Shown piece by piece: positions 51,396 through 60,550 of a stretch of DNA of 64,000 nucleotides. The stretch comes from Candidatus Hydrothermus pacificus. Lineage in GTDB: Bacteria; Hydrothermota; Hydrothermia; Hydrothermales; Hydrothermaceae. The stretch lies in contig MTOH01000001.1 of assembly GCA_002011615.1 (NCBI GenBank), forward strand, positions 61,851 to 125,850, read 5' to 3'. The number at the start of each line of letters is the position of its first letter. Position 1 is the first letter of the stretch. The notes beneath the pieces were generated by a model that was not told the DNA's origin, made no database searches, and saw only the letters and a program-made list of their open reading frames with translations. Made by a program: the position numbers and the translations under genes.

Positions 51396-52130
51396 TTATT
51401 CTGATGCAAAAAGGGAAATCTTACCTATACCCACATCTATTTTAAAATCGTTTACACCTTCTCCTTTAAGGCCCTCAAATTTACTACCTATGAACAAACC
51501 TTTTTCCTGAATCTCATCAAATTTAAAAATCACCTCAACCTTGCCTATTCCGCATTCTGCCTCAAATTTTAAATCTGCATATTCGTCCATTACAATCTCA
51601 ACCTCACCCAGCCCGAGTTCTGCCATGAATTTATCGGGTATTCTATTCTCAAAAAGTCCTGTCACTTTACCAATGCCTGTCTCAATCTTAAAGTTTCCTT
51701 CTGAGTTTTTAATTTCCATGCTTCCTGCACCCAGCTGCACATCTGTTTCTCCTGCCAGATTTTCAAGAAAAATCTTACCTCCACCCATCTCAATTTTTAT
51801 TTGAGAATTATAGGGCACCATAACTGTCATATCCACTTCAAAATCATTATCAGTTTTATTTATAACCTTTATTCTGATTTCACCTTTATCCTCAAAAAAT
51901 TCAATTTCACCTTCGCCTTTTAAAACTTCATAATTCAGGTCAACAGAGTCATTTTCCCATCCATATATTTTTAAATCTCCTGACGGACACTCCAGGAAAA
52001 TATTTTCAGAAGAAAGGGCAATCTTCCTCTGTTCTATTCTCGGAATTTTTTTTCTCTCTCTTTTTTCTCCGTTTTCAACAACAACTATACAGGAAGATAA
52101 AAATATTAACATCAACAAAAAATTCCTCAT
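51396..52130 (-). CDS. DUF4097-like (toast-rack) lipoprotein/adhesin
   Basis: Lipobox-like LMLIFLSSCIVV; repeated beta-helical GIGKVE..GAGSMEI..GLGEVEI..GIGKISLF. Confidence 0.65.
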   Translation of the reverse strand: MRNFLLMLIFLSSCIVVVENGEKRERKKIPRIEQRKIALSSENIFLECPSGDLKIYGWENDSVDLNYEVLKGEGEIEFFEDKGEIRIKVINKTDNDFEVDMTVMVPYNSQIKIEMGGGKIFLENLAGETDVQLGAGSMEIKNSEGNFKIETGIGKVTGLFENRIPDKFMAELGLGEVEIVMDEYADLKFEAECGIGKVEVIFKFDEIQEKGLFIGSKFEGLKGEGVNDFKIDVGIGKISLFASE

Positions 52131-52648
52131 TCCTCACCCCCTTCAAAATGTTTTCTCATTTTTTTTAAGGCTCTGAAAATCCTTATTTTAACCGTATTCT
52201 CGGGAATCTCAAGCATTTCAGAAATTTCTCTTATTTTAAAATTTTCTATATATTTTAAAATTATAATCTCTCTGTCCTCTTTTTTTAAAACAGAAAGGGC
52301 TTTTTCAAGCCTGCCTTTCAACTTTATTCTTTCATAAAAATTATCGGGTTTTTCATAAACTTCATCAAAAAATGGGAGAGCATTTTTCTTTTTCCTGAAA
52401 AAATCTATACAGGAATTTTTTGCAACCTTGAAGATAAATGATTTAAAGTTCTTTCTGAAATCTATTTTTTTTATATTTCTAAAAATTTTTAAAAAGGTCT
52501 CCTGAAGAATATCCTCTGCATCTTCTCTATTATAAACCATCCTGTAAATATAGTTGTAAAGTGGAATTTTATATTCTCTCACAAGCATTCTTAAAGCTTC
52601 TTCATCCTTTTCTTTGAGTTTTTCAATGTATTCCCCATTTAATTCCAT
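52127..52648 (-). CDS. ECF-type RNA polymerase sigma factor
   Basis: YIYRMVYNREDAEDILQETFLKIFRNI...FKSFIFKVAKNSCIDFFRKKK...REIISEMLEIPENTVKIRIFRALKKMRKH-like sigma2/sigma4 signatures. Confidence 0.93.
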   Translation of the reverse strand: MELNGEYIEKLKEKDEEALRMLVREYKIPLYNYIYRMVYNREDAEDILQETFLKIFRNIKKIDFRKNFKSFIFKVAKNSCIDFFRKKKNALPFFDEVYEKPDNFYERIKLKGRLEKALSVLKKEDREIIILKYIENFKIREISEMLEIPENTVKIRIFRALKKMRKHFEGGEE

Positions 52649-53626
52649 TCACGGTTTTCTCGTTCCAAGTCTTGATAGTATAATGGAACCGAGTCCGAAT
52701 GTGAAATAGAGATAAAGGATAAAAATTGCTATCAAACTCACAACAAATCCAAAAACACCCAGTATTGAATTACCCATACTCAACAGGCTTCCCAGAACCC
52801 AGACAATAAATACAAACACCAGTCCGAGAAAGGAAAGAAGATAGGGCTTATCGGGCAAAAATGCAAGATTTTTCTTTAAAATTTTACCTGTAAAAAGCGA
52901 TGAGGGTGCCAGAGATAAAAGAAGGGCAAGTATAAAAGCAATCACAAAGAAAGGGATAATGGGGATACCAAGAATACTTATGGCAAGGAGAATTATACAT
53001 GGGACAAAGAGTATCTCAGCCAGAAAACCTGCAAGAAAAGAATAGCCTGCTTTTTTCTCAATAAACATATTCATGTTTTCTACAGGAGTCGGTATAACAA
53101 GCCCTATAATCAGAATCAGGAGAGAAAGAGAGATACCCCATACAAGTATAAATATGGTTTTTGCAGGTTTAAAACCTTTCTTATCTATCTTCACCACGAC
53201 CCTGCCTTCCTCTTCTGCTTCTCTTTCATCCTTTATTTCCACCTTTCCTGGCATACTTGTTAAGGGAGGGATGAATTTCAACAGAGCCTTAAAGGGTCCA
53301 AGAGACGCTTCTGTTATTTCTCCTTCAATCTCTGCTCCTTCCTCTTTATACATTTTCCCTCCGACAACCGCAAAATCGCCTTCAATTCTTGAGCCTGAAT
53401 ACAAATTTGCGTCTCCCCCAATCACTGCAACATCTCCATCCACTTCTCCATAAAGTTCAAGGTCTCCGTTTATAATCACAACTTCTCCCTCTACCTTACC
53501 TTCAATTATTGCAGATTTCCCGATTATAGAGATATCACCTTCAATTTTTTCTCCTTTCTTAATATGATAAACATCTTTTGCCTGTAGCAAGGAAAATAAG
53601 GCAAACATTATAATCACTTTTTTCAT
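52649..53626 (-). CDS. Bactofilin-like polymer-forming repeat protein with TM domains
   Basis: KIEGDISIIGKSAIIEGKVEGEVVIINGDLELYGEVDGDVAVIGGDANLYSGSRIEGDF repeats, then about 4 TM segments. Confidence 0.75.
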   Translation of the reverse strand: MKKVIIMFALFSLLQAKDVYHIKKGEKIEGDISIIGKSAIIEGKVEGEVVIINGDLELYGEVDGDVAVIGGDANLYSGSRIEGDFAVVGGKMYKEEGAEIEGEITEASLGPFKALLKFIPPLTSMPGKVEIKDEREAEEEGRVVVKIDKKGFKPAKTIFILVWGISLSLLILIIGLVIPTPVENMNMFIEKKAGYSFLAGFLAEILFVPCIILLAISILGIPIIPFFVIAFILALLLSLAPSSLFTGKILKKNLAFLPDKPYLLSFLGLVFVFIVWVLGSLLSMGNSILGVFGFVVSLIAIFILYLYFTFGLGSIILSRLGTRKP

Positions 53627-54138
53627 AATCTCACCTCCTTAAATGTTATTTTTTTTAGCAGGAAAAAAGAGATATATAAAATAAATAAATTTGTCAGAAT
53701 AAATATAAAAACAAATGGGGGAATTATATAACATAGATTAAAATTAAATACTTTTGAAAAAATATTACATAAAACCATAATTTTTGAAAATGTAATAATA
53801 ATTTCAGGGAAAAATGATTTTAAAAAATAAGGAATAAAAATTATAAATACAAATGTTAATGAAGACATTAAAAACGCAAAAACCTTACCATAAACAGGTT
53901 CCTTTAAAATCTTTCTCAATACCATATCTTCAAAATCAGGAGATGGCTCAATCTCTGTTATGTTTGTAAACTCCTCTTTTAATTCATTAATGTATTCATA
54001 AAAACCTTTGCAGGAAGCACATTTTTTAATATGCTCTTTAACTTCTTTTTCAGGCTCTCTGCCTTCAAGAATTAATATTATCAGCTGTTCTATGGTTTCA
54101 CATTTCATTTCATTATTTAATACGAGGAAATTTTTCAA
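53623..54138 (-). CDS. Putative anti-sigma factor with zf-HC2-like zinc finger and TM segments
   Basis: HIKKCASCKGFYEYINELKEEF (HxxxCxxC) followed by TMs; upstream of ECF sigma in the same operon. Confidence 0.75.
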   Translation of the reverse strand: MKNFLVLNNEMKCETIEQLIILILEGREPEKEVKEHIKKCASCKGFYEYINELKEEFTNITEIEPSPDFEDMVLRKILKEPVYGKVFAFLMSSLTFVFIIFIPYFLKSFFPEIIITFSKIMVLCNIFSKVFNFNLCYIIPPFVFIFILTNLFILYISFFLLKKITFKEVRL

Positions 54139-54343
54139 AAAGTTTCAAAAGATGCTTTTAAAACAAATAGTTTATAACTCATAGATTATGGTTTACTGTC
54201 TTGGTCGCATTTATAAATAAGTAAGAAATACAAGACAATTCCGAAATCCGATTTTTTGTCTTTAAAGTTTTTACTTTTCACCTGTCAGTTATCCTGTATT
54301 TTCTTTCACACCACTCAAGCCTAACTTATCTTTGTTCATTACA

Positions 54344-54373
54344 TTGACAACATATGCCCTCTTCCCTTATATT
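54344..54373 (+). promoter_or_regulatory. Putative promoter of rpmF-plsX operon
   Basis: TTGACA (54344-54349) - 17/18 nt - TTATAT/TATATT (54367-54373), 27 nt before rpmF ATG with AGGAGGAGAG SD. Confidence 0.65.
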
Positions 54374-54399
54374 CTAAAACCTTTTAAAAGGAGGAGAGA

Positions 54400-54591
54400 A
54401 TGCCTGTACCCAAAAGAAGACATTCAAGAGCAAGAGGAAGAAAAAGAAGAACTAACTGGAAAATAAAATTTTCAGGAGATTCTGTATGTCCGAGATGCGG
54501 AGCCTTCAAGCTTCCTCACAGGGTTTGCTCTTCATGTGGATATTATAAGGAAATGCCTGTAATTGAAATTGTGGAGAAAAAGAAAGAGTAA
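54400..54591 (+). CDS. rpmF: 50S ribosomal protein L32
   Basis: MPVPKRRHSRARGRKRR...CPRCGAFKLPHRVCSSCGYYKEMPVI. Confidence 0.97.
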   Translation: MPVPKRRHSRARGRKRRTNWKIKFSGDSVCPRCGAFKLPHRVCSSCGYYKEMPVIEIVEKKKE

Positions 54592-55586
54592 TGCACAGGG
54601 TAGTAGTTGACGGTGCAGGAAGCGAGAGACATCCTCTTCCTGAAATTGAAGGATGTATAAAAGCGGTTCAGGAAAGACAAGACTTTGAAATATTTCTGGT
54701 AATATCAAAGAAAGACAAAGGTAAACTCCCATCAAAGATTCCTTCAAGAATAGAAATTGTTGAAGCCGAACAAAAAGTTACTTTCATGGATAAACCCTCT
54801 CAAGCACTTGTCTCAAAGAAAAATTCAACCCTATCAGTAGGCATGCAAATCCTGGCAAATAAAGAAGCTGACATATTTGTTTCAGCCGGAAATACCGGTG
54901 CTGTGATGGCTTTTGCTCTTAAATACCTGGGAAGGTTAAAAGGGGTAAAAAGACCCTCAATATGCGCTCTTTTTCCCTCCTTAAAAGGCTTTGTTGCTGT
55001 TCTTGATGTGGGAGCAAATGTTGACTCTAAACCTTTATATCTGGTTCAATTCGGGATAATGGGATACTTTTTCACAAAACATATTTTAAACAAACAACAA
55101 CCTAAAATTGCCCTTTTATCCATAGGAGAAGAGGAAATAAAAGGAAATGAACTTGTATTAAAAGCAAAGGAGCTTTTTGAGGAGAACAACATTCCTGGAT
55201 TTGTGGGCTTTATAGAGGGCAAAGACATTCTAAAAGGATATGCAGATGTTGTTGTTATGGACGGTTTTGTTGGTAACTCACTGCTGAAATTTGCTGAGGG
55301 AACAATAGAAGTTACATTTAGACTTTTAAGAGAAGAAATAGATAAAAGCCTTAGAGGTAAAATAGGTGCTTTTCTTTTAAAAGATTCTTTAAAATCTCTT
55401 TTGAATAGATTGGATTATGAAAGTTTCGGGGGAGCGCCTCTTCTCGGAATTAACGGTAATGTCATAATATGCCATGGGAGAAGTTCTGCAAAGGCGATTA
55501 AGAATGCGATATTTGAGGGAATCAAATTAAGAAAAGAAAATGTGAATCAGAAAATAGAACAAAGTATAATGAATCTAAAAGATTGA
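54591..55586 (+). CDS. plsX: Phosphate acyltransferase PlsX
   Basis: ADIFVSAGNTGAVMAFALKYLGRLKGVKRPSI, LDVGANVDSKP, VVMDGFVGNSLLKFAEG. Confidence 0.96.
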   Translation: MHRVVVDGAGSERHPLPEIEGCIKAVQERQDFEIFLVISKKDKGKLPSKIPSRIEIVEAEQKVTFMDKPSQALVSKKNSTLSVGMQILANKEADIFVSAGNTGAVMAFALKYLGRLKGVKRPSICALFPSLKGFVAVLDVGANVDSKPLYLVQFGIMGYFFTKHILNKQQPKIALLSIGEEEIKGNELVLKAKELFEENNIPGFVGFIEGKDILKGYADVVVMDGFVGNSLLKFAEGTIEVTFRLLREEIDKSLRGKIGAFLLKDSLKSLLNRLDYESFGGAPLLGINGNVIICHGRSSAKAIKNAIFEGIKLRKENVNQKIEQSIMNLKD

Positions 55587-55642
55587 TTTTGTAGAGATCC
55601 TATTCTTACATTATAATTAAAAGACTTAAAAGTGTTAAATGT

Positions 55643-55717
55643 GGCGCCATCGTCTAGTCAGGCCAAGGACGCCTGGTTCTCAGCCAGGAGACCCGGGTTC
55701 AAATCCCGGTGGCGCTA
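55643..55717 (+). tRNA. tRNA-Glu (anticodon CTC)
   Basis: Cloverleaf GGCGCCA...CCTGG-TTCTCAG-CCAGG...CCCGGGTTCAAATCCCGG-TGGCGCT-A; no encoded CCA. Confidence 0.93.
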
Positions 55718-55835
55718 AGGTTTCGCAAATGGCGAAACACAAATGGCTTTTGGCATATGGCTGCTAATCAGAAAGAATTTAAGACTTTTTATTATAGGCT
55801 AATTGCTATTTGCTACTTGTGTCGCAGAGCGACTT

Positions 55836-55907
55836 TGGGGGGTGGTGTAATTGGCAACACGCCTGGCTCTGGACCAGGTAATTGGGGTTCGAGTCCCTGC
55901 CCCCCAG
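55836..55907 (+). tRNA. tRNA-Gln (anticodon CTG)
   Basis: Cloverleaf TGGGGGG...CCTGG-CTCTGGA-CCAGG...GGGTTCGAGTCCC...CCCCCCA-G; no encoded CCA. Confidence 0.92.
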
Positions 55908-55986
55908 GTATGTGGCATAAACTATCATTTTTTGAAACTTAAGAAGAGTTTAGTTCGTTTAAACATTAAAAAAAGAGGAGGTTAAA

Positions 55987-57498
55987 ATGAAAAGACTTTC
56001 TTTACTTCTCGGAGGTTCAATAATCTTTTTCACAGGTATAGTTGTGGGTATTGTAATGACAGCGAAATTACAAGTAGACAACCGGGTTTATGCAGAAAAT
56101 CCTGTTCAGGAAGTTCGGCAAGAGATAAAGTTTGATTCAAAAAACCCCTTTGCAAAAATAGCAGCAGATGTGATTCCCGGTGTTGTGAATATAAAGGCAA
56201 CAAAGAAAATCAAGAGAAAAATAGAATACTTTTTTCCCTTTGAAGACCCATTTTTCAAAAAGTTTTTTAGAGAGTTTATGCCACCCGAACATCCCCAAGA
56301 ATATGAAACAGAGGTTCTCGGCTCTGGATTTATATTTAAAAAAGATAAAGATACCTATTACCTCCTGACAAATCATCATGTTGTTAAAGATGTTGACGAT
56401 ATAATTGTTACTCTCTGGGACAGAAGAGAGTTTAAAGGAGATGAAGTAAAAATAGCTGGCAAAGACCAGTTAACTGATGTCGCTGTTCTCTCGATTAAAA
56501 CAAAGGAGAAATTAAAAGTTTTAAAACTTGGAGATTCTGATAAAATAAATGTTGGAGACTGGTCAATAGCAGTGGGAAATCCTTTTGGGTTTAATGGAAC
56601 TGTTACTGTTGGTGTCATTTCTGCTCTCGGAAGGTCACATCTTTCTTTTGGAAGAGAGCAGGGACCTGTTTTCCAGAACTTTATTCAAACCGATGCAGCC
56701 ATAAACCCTGGAAACTCGGGTGGGCCTTTAATTAACATAAATGGCGATGTTATAGGGATTAATTCTGCAATTTTCACCACAATGGTAAGGGGAAACATAG
56801 GTATAGGTTTTGCAATACCAATAAATACTGCAAAAAATGTTGCAGAACAGATCATATCAAAAGGTGAAGTTAAAAGAGGATATCTCGGTGTTGTAATTCA
56901 GGAGGTTGATGCTGACATTGCAAAAGCCTATGGCCTTGAAAAGCCTATGGGAGCCCTTGTTGTGGAAGTTACAGAGGATGGTCCTGCTGACAAGGCGGGT
57001 GTAAAAGAAGGTGAAATAATAATAAAAGTCAATGATTATGAAATTAAAAATGTTGAGGACTTGAGATTAAAGATAACCAGTTATTTTCCAGACGAAAAAA
57101 TAAAACTTACCCTGGTTAATGAAGATGGGAAAAAGAGAGTTCTGGAAGTTAAACTGGGAGAACTGAAAGAAGAGATGTTTGTAAAAGGTGGAGTAGAAAA
57201 GAAAGAGGAAGTAAGGGAATGGCTTGGAATAGAAGTTAAGACTCTTGATAAAGACCTTAAAGAAATGTATAGAATAGAGGAGAATAAAGGTGTTTTGATA
57301 GTAAGTATTGACATGGATGGGAAGGGATATAAAGCAGGTTTAAGAGAAGGTGATTTGATTTACAGAATAGGAAAAATACAAATCAACAACACTGATGATT
57401 ACAAAAAAGCAAAACAGAGATATGAGAAACATACAAAACCAATTCCTTTCTTCATAGAAAGACAGGGAGTTAAAAGGGTTATAGCGGTCAAACCTTGA
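55987..57498 (+). CDS. DegP/HtrA-type periplasmic serine protease with two PDZ domains
   Basis: LLTNHHVVKDVDD, LTDVAVLSIK, FIQTDAAINPGNSGGPLINI (catalytic Ser), two PDZ (GALVVEVTEDGPADKAGVKEGE; GVLIVSIDMDGKGYKAGLREGD). Confidence 0.96.
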   Translation: MKRLSLLLGGSIIFFTGIVVGIVMTAKLQVDNRVYAENPVQEVRQEIKFDSKNPFAKIAADVIPGVVNIKATKKIKRKIEYFFPFEDPFFKKFFREFMPPEHPQEYETEVLGSGFIFKKDKDTYYLLTNHHVVKDVDDIIVTLWDRREFKGDEVKIAGKDQLTDVAVLSIKTKEKLKVLKLGDSDKINVGDWSIAVGNPFGFNGTVTVGVISALGRSHLSFGREQGPVFQNFIQTDAAINPGNSGGPLININGDVIGINSAIFTTMVRGNIGIGFAIPINTAKNVAEQIISKGEVKRGYLGVVIQEVDADIAKAYGLEKPMGALVVEVTEDGPADKAGVKEGEIIIKVNDYEIKNVEDLRLKITSYFPDEKIKLTLVNEDGKKRVLEVKLGELKEEMFVKGGVEKKEEVREWLGIEVKTLDKDLKEMYRIEENKGVLIVSIDMDGKGYKAGLREGDLIYRIGKIQINNTDDYKKAKQRYEKHTKPIPFFIERQGVKRVIAVKP

Positions 57499-58229
57499 CA
57501 AAAGAAAAAAAATCAAAATTAAGACAGCAGATAGAAGGATGGGTATGGGCACTTGTGGTCGCTCTTTTTTTGAGATATTTTGTGCTTCAGGCTTATAGAA
57601 TACCATCAGGCTCAATGGAGGATACACTTTTACCAGGCGATTTTCTTCTTGTTTTTAAACCGGTATACGGAATAGAAATCCCATATACCCAGATAAAATT
57701 TTTCCAGTTTGCGAAACCCTCAAGAGGAGACATAGTTATTTTCAGGTTTCCATTAGACCCTTCAAAAGATTTTGTTAAAAGATGTATAGGACTTCCCGGA
57801 GATACTATTGAAATAAGAGATAAAGCAGTTTATGTAAATGGCAGAAGACTTTTTGAGCCTTATGCAATCCACAAAGACGCGAACATAATTCCAGCCTTAA
57901 TGGAAATAAGAGATGAGTTTACAAGGGAAGAGTTCCAGAGGATGTGGGAGGAAAGGGAACTTCTTGACGAGCCCAAGGTCAGGGATAACCTCGGTCCGAT
58001 AGTTGTGCCTGAAAAAACCTATTTTGTGCTCGGTGATAACAGGGATAACTCCTCTGATTCAAGGTTCTGGGGACCGGTTCCTGAAAAATATTTAAAAGGA
58101 ATTCCTCTTATAATATATTTTTCATGGGATTCTCATGCAAACAATATATTTAGCAGTTTAAGAATACAGAGATTTTTTCAAATCCCTTTTATATGGCCTA
58201 AAAATCCCTATTTTGTTGATGAAATGTAA
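57495..58229 (+). CDS. lepB: Signal peptidase I
   Basis: YRIPSGSMEDTLLPGDFLLV (Ser), RGDIVIFRFPLDPSKDFVKRCIGLPGDTIEI (Lys), FVLGDNRDNSSDSRFWGPVP; TTG start overlapping degP stop. Confidence 0.96.
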   Translation: MTKEKKSKLRQQIEGWVWALVVALFLRYFVLQAYRIPSGSMEDTLLPGDFLLVFKPVYGIEIPYTQIKFFQFAKPSRGDIVIFRFPLDPSKDFVKRCIGLPGDTIEIRDKAVYVNGRRLFEPYAIHKDANIIPALMEIRDEFTREEFQRMWEERELLDEPKVRDNLGPIVVPEKTYFVLGDNRDNSSDSRFWGPVPEKYLKGIPLIIYFSWDSHANNIFSSLRIQRFFQIPFIWPKNPYFVDEM

Positions 58230-59136
58230 ATTTTGTTCTGATAAACCCGTAGTTCATCTTAAACCTTCTAATCTATATCTCTGTGAAAATCATTTTCTGG
58301 AAAGAGTTGAAGAGGTTACTAAAAGAGCGATAAAAAAATTTAATATGTTTGATAATAAAGATAGAATTCTTGTCGCTGTTTCGGGTGGAAAGGACTCTTT
58401 ATCTTTACTTTACCTGCTGAATAAGCTGGGCTATTATACAAGGGGGCTCTATATAAACCTGGGTATAGAGGAAAGAGAATATTCTGATGAATCCTTTGAA
58501 TATGTTAAAAAGTTTTCTGAAAAATTTCATATGGATATATATACCTACAATTTAAAAGAAGAGAAAGGGAAAGGCATAACTGATATAATGAAACACAGAA
58601 AGAATTATAAAGCCTGCTCTGTATGTGGAATAGTTAAAAGGTATATAATGAATAAAATTGCCCTTGAAAAGAACTTCAATGTTCTGGCAACAGGACACAA
58701 TCTTGATGATGAGGTTTCCAGACTCTTCGGTAATATAGTCTTCTGGCAGGAAGGTTATCTTTTACACCAGAATCCTGTTCTTGAAGAAGAAAAAAATAAA
58801 CTTCTAAAAAAGGTGAAACCTTTTTGCTTTATCAGCGAAAAGCAAACAGCTCTCTATGCCTATTTAAGGGGTATTGAATATGTAAGAAACGAATGTCCTT
58901 ATTCAATTGATGCAAAGACAATTTTTTATAAAAATATACTCAACAGAGTTGAAGAGAATTCATCCGGTGCAAAACTAAGATTCTACAAAGGATTCCTGGA
59001 CATTCAAAAGAAATATTTTAAAAAGGTTCACAAAAAATATACTGAAATTATGGGTGAAGAAAAAGAGTGTAAGATATGCGGGATGCCTACTTTAAAAGAG
59101 ATATGCGGTTTTTGCAGGATATTTGAGAGGGTTTAG
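58219..59136 (+). CDS. TtuA/CTU1-like tRNA 2-thiolation adenylase (TIGR00269-like)
   Basis: CKFC...CENHF N-terminal zinc ribbon, ILVAVSGGKDSLSLLYLL PP-loop, KACSVCGIVKRYIMNKIA, NVLATGHNLDDE, C-terminal CKICGMPTLKEICGFC. Confidence 0.87.
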   Translation: MKCKFCSDKPVVHLKPSNLYLCENHFLERVEEVTKRAIKKFNMFDNKDRILVAVSGGKDSLSLLYLLNKLGYYTRGLYINLGIEEREYSDESFEYVKKFSEKFHMDIYTYNLKEEKGKGITDIMKHRKNYKACSVCGIVKRYIMNKIALEKNFNVLATGHNLDDEVSRLFGNIVFWQEGYLLHQNPVLEEEKNKLLKKVKPFCFISEKQTALYAYLRGIEYVRNECPYSIDAKTIFYKNILNRVEENSSGAKLRFYKGFLDIQKKYFKKVHKKYTEIMGEEKECKICGMPTLKEICGFCRIFERV

Positions 59137-59886
59137 ATGAGAACAGGAATTGTGGTGCCCGTATATAATGAAAAGAAATATCTTGAAGCAGTTATCAGGG
59201 AAGTTCTTGAAATCAATATAGACAAAAAAGTTTTTCTTGTTGATGACGGTTCTGACCAGGAGACCAGGAATATAATCAAAAAGATTAAAAATATAGAAGT
59301 TATAACTCACAAAACCAATCAGGGATATGGTGCTGCACTTATATCAGGATTCAAAAAAGCGATAGAACAAAACTGTGACTTCATAATTACTATTGATGCA
59401 GACAGACAGCATCTACCTCACAGAATACCAGAATTTTTAAAATATATAAAGGAATACGATATTGTGTCAGGCTCAAGATACCACAGAAATGCAAAAATTT
59501 TAACACCTCCTCCATCTGAAAGGAAATATGTTAATTTCTTAATTCAGAGAGTTTTATTCTATCTTACAGGTATAAAAATAACTGATGCCTTTTGTGGTTT
59601 CAGGGCCTATAAAAGAGAATTCCTGAAGGACATTGATTTAAAAGAAAAAGGATATGCATTTCCCCTTGAGATGTGGTATTATGTTTATAAGAAAAAAGCC
59701 AGATTAAAAGAAATCCCCTGTGAGCTTTATTATCCTGAAAAAAAGGATTTCCCTGGAAATATTAAAAATAAAAAACAAAGGCTTGCATATTATAAAAGTG
59801 TTCTTGAAAATCTTTTTAAAAGAAATTTAGAAGAAATTTTTTCGCGAGCAAAAAAGGAGATAGAAGATGAATATTTTAGTGATTGA
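59137..59886 (+). CDS. Family 2 glycosyltransferase
   Basis: IVVPVYNEKKYLEAVIREV, VFLVDDGSDQETR, GYGAALISGFKKAI, IITIDADRQHLPHRI, DAFCGFRAYKRE. Confidence 0.92.
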   Translation: MRTGIVVPVYNEKKYLEAVIREVLEINIDKKVFLVDDGSDQETRNIIKKIKNIEVITHKTNQGYGAALISGFKKAIEQNCDFIITIDADRQHLPHRIPEFLKYIKEYDIVSGSRYHRNAKILTPPPSERKYVNFLIQRVLFYLTGIKITDAFCGFRAYKREFLKDIDLKEKGYAFPLEMWYYVYKKKARLKEIPCELYYPEKKDFPGNIKNKKQRLAYYKSVLENLFKRNLEEIFSRAKKEIEDEYFSD

Positions 59887-60550
59887 TGCCCATCCCGATG
59901 ACGCAGAACTCGGTCTGGGCGGAACAATAGTCAAGATGGTTAAAGCAGGTTATAACGTGTATATACTCGACTTAACTAACGGAGAACCAACCCCTTATGG
60001 AACTCCTGAAAAGAGAATGGAAGAATCTCAAAAGGCAGCAAAAGTTCTGGGCGTAAAAAAAAGGATTACGCTTCCTCTATCCAACAGATATCTGTTTGAC
60101 ACAAAGTCTGCAAGAATTATGGTTGCAGAGGTCATAAGAGAACATAAAATAGATGTGATATTCACTCATCAGGGAGAAGATGCCCATCCAGACCATATTG
60201 CTACAAGAAGTATAACAGATTCTGCAAGGTTTTATGCAAAACTTACCAAAACCGATATGAAAGGCGAACCCAGATATCCTTCAAAAATATTTTATTATCT
60301 TGCTTCTCATAAAAGAAAGGTCTTCAAACCCGACCTTATAATAGACATAACTGAAGAATTTGAAAAGAAAATGGAAGCGGTTAGATGCTACGAATCCCAG
60401 TTTCTTGTAAATCCTGCAAGAACAAGAATTTTTGAATATGTTGAAATAACGAACAGATTTTATGGTTCAAGAATTGGTGCAGAATACGGGGAGGCAATAT
60501 TTTTAGAAGAAGCCTTTGGTGTAAAAGATATATCTTTTCTTTTTAAATGA
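59867..60550 (+). CDS. PIG-L/LmbE-family deacetylase, BshB1-like
   Basis: ILVIDAHPDDAELGLGGTIVKMVKAG, LTNGEPTPYGTPEKRMEESQKAAKVLGV, THQGEDAHPDHIAT, EKKMEAVRCYESQF. Confidence 0.88.
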   Translation: MNILVIDAHPDDAELGLGGTIVKMVKAGYNVYILDLTNGEPTPYGTPEKRMEESQKAAKVLGVKKRITLPLSNRYLFDTKSARIMVAEVIREHKIDVIFTHQGEDAHPDHIATRSITDSARFYAKLTKTDMKGEPRYPSKIFYYLASHKRKVFKPDLIIDITEEFEKKMEAVRCYESQFLVNPARTRIFEYVEITNRFYGSRIGAEYGEAIFLEEAFGVKDISFLFK

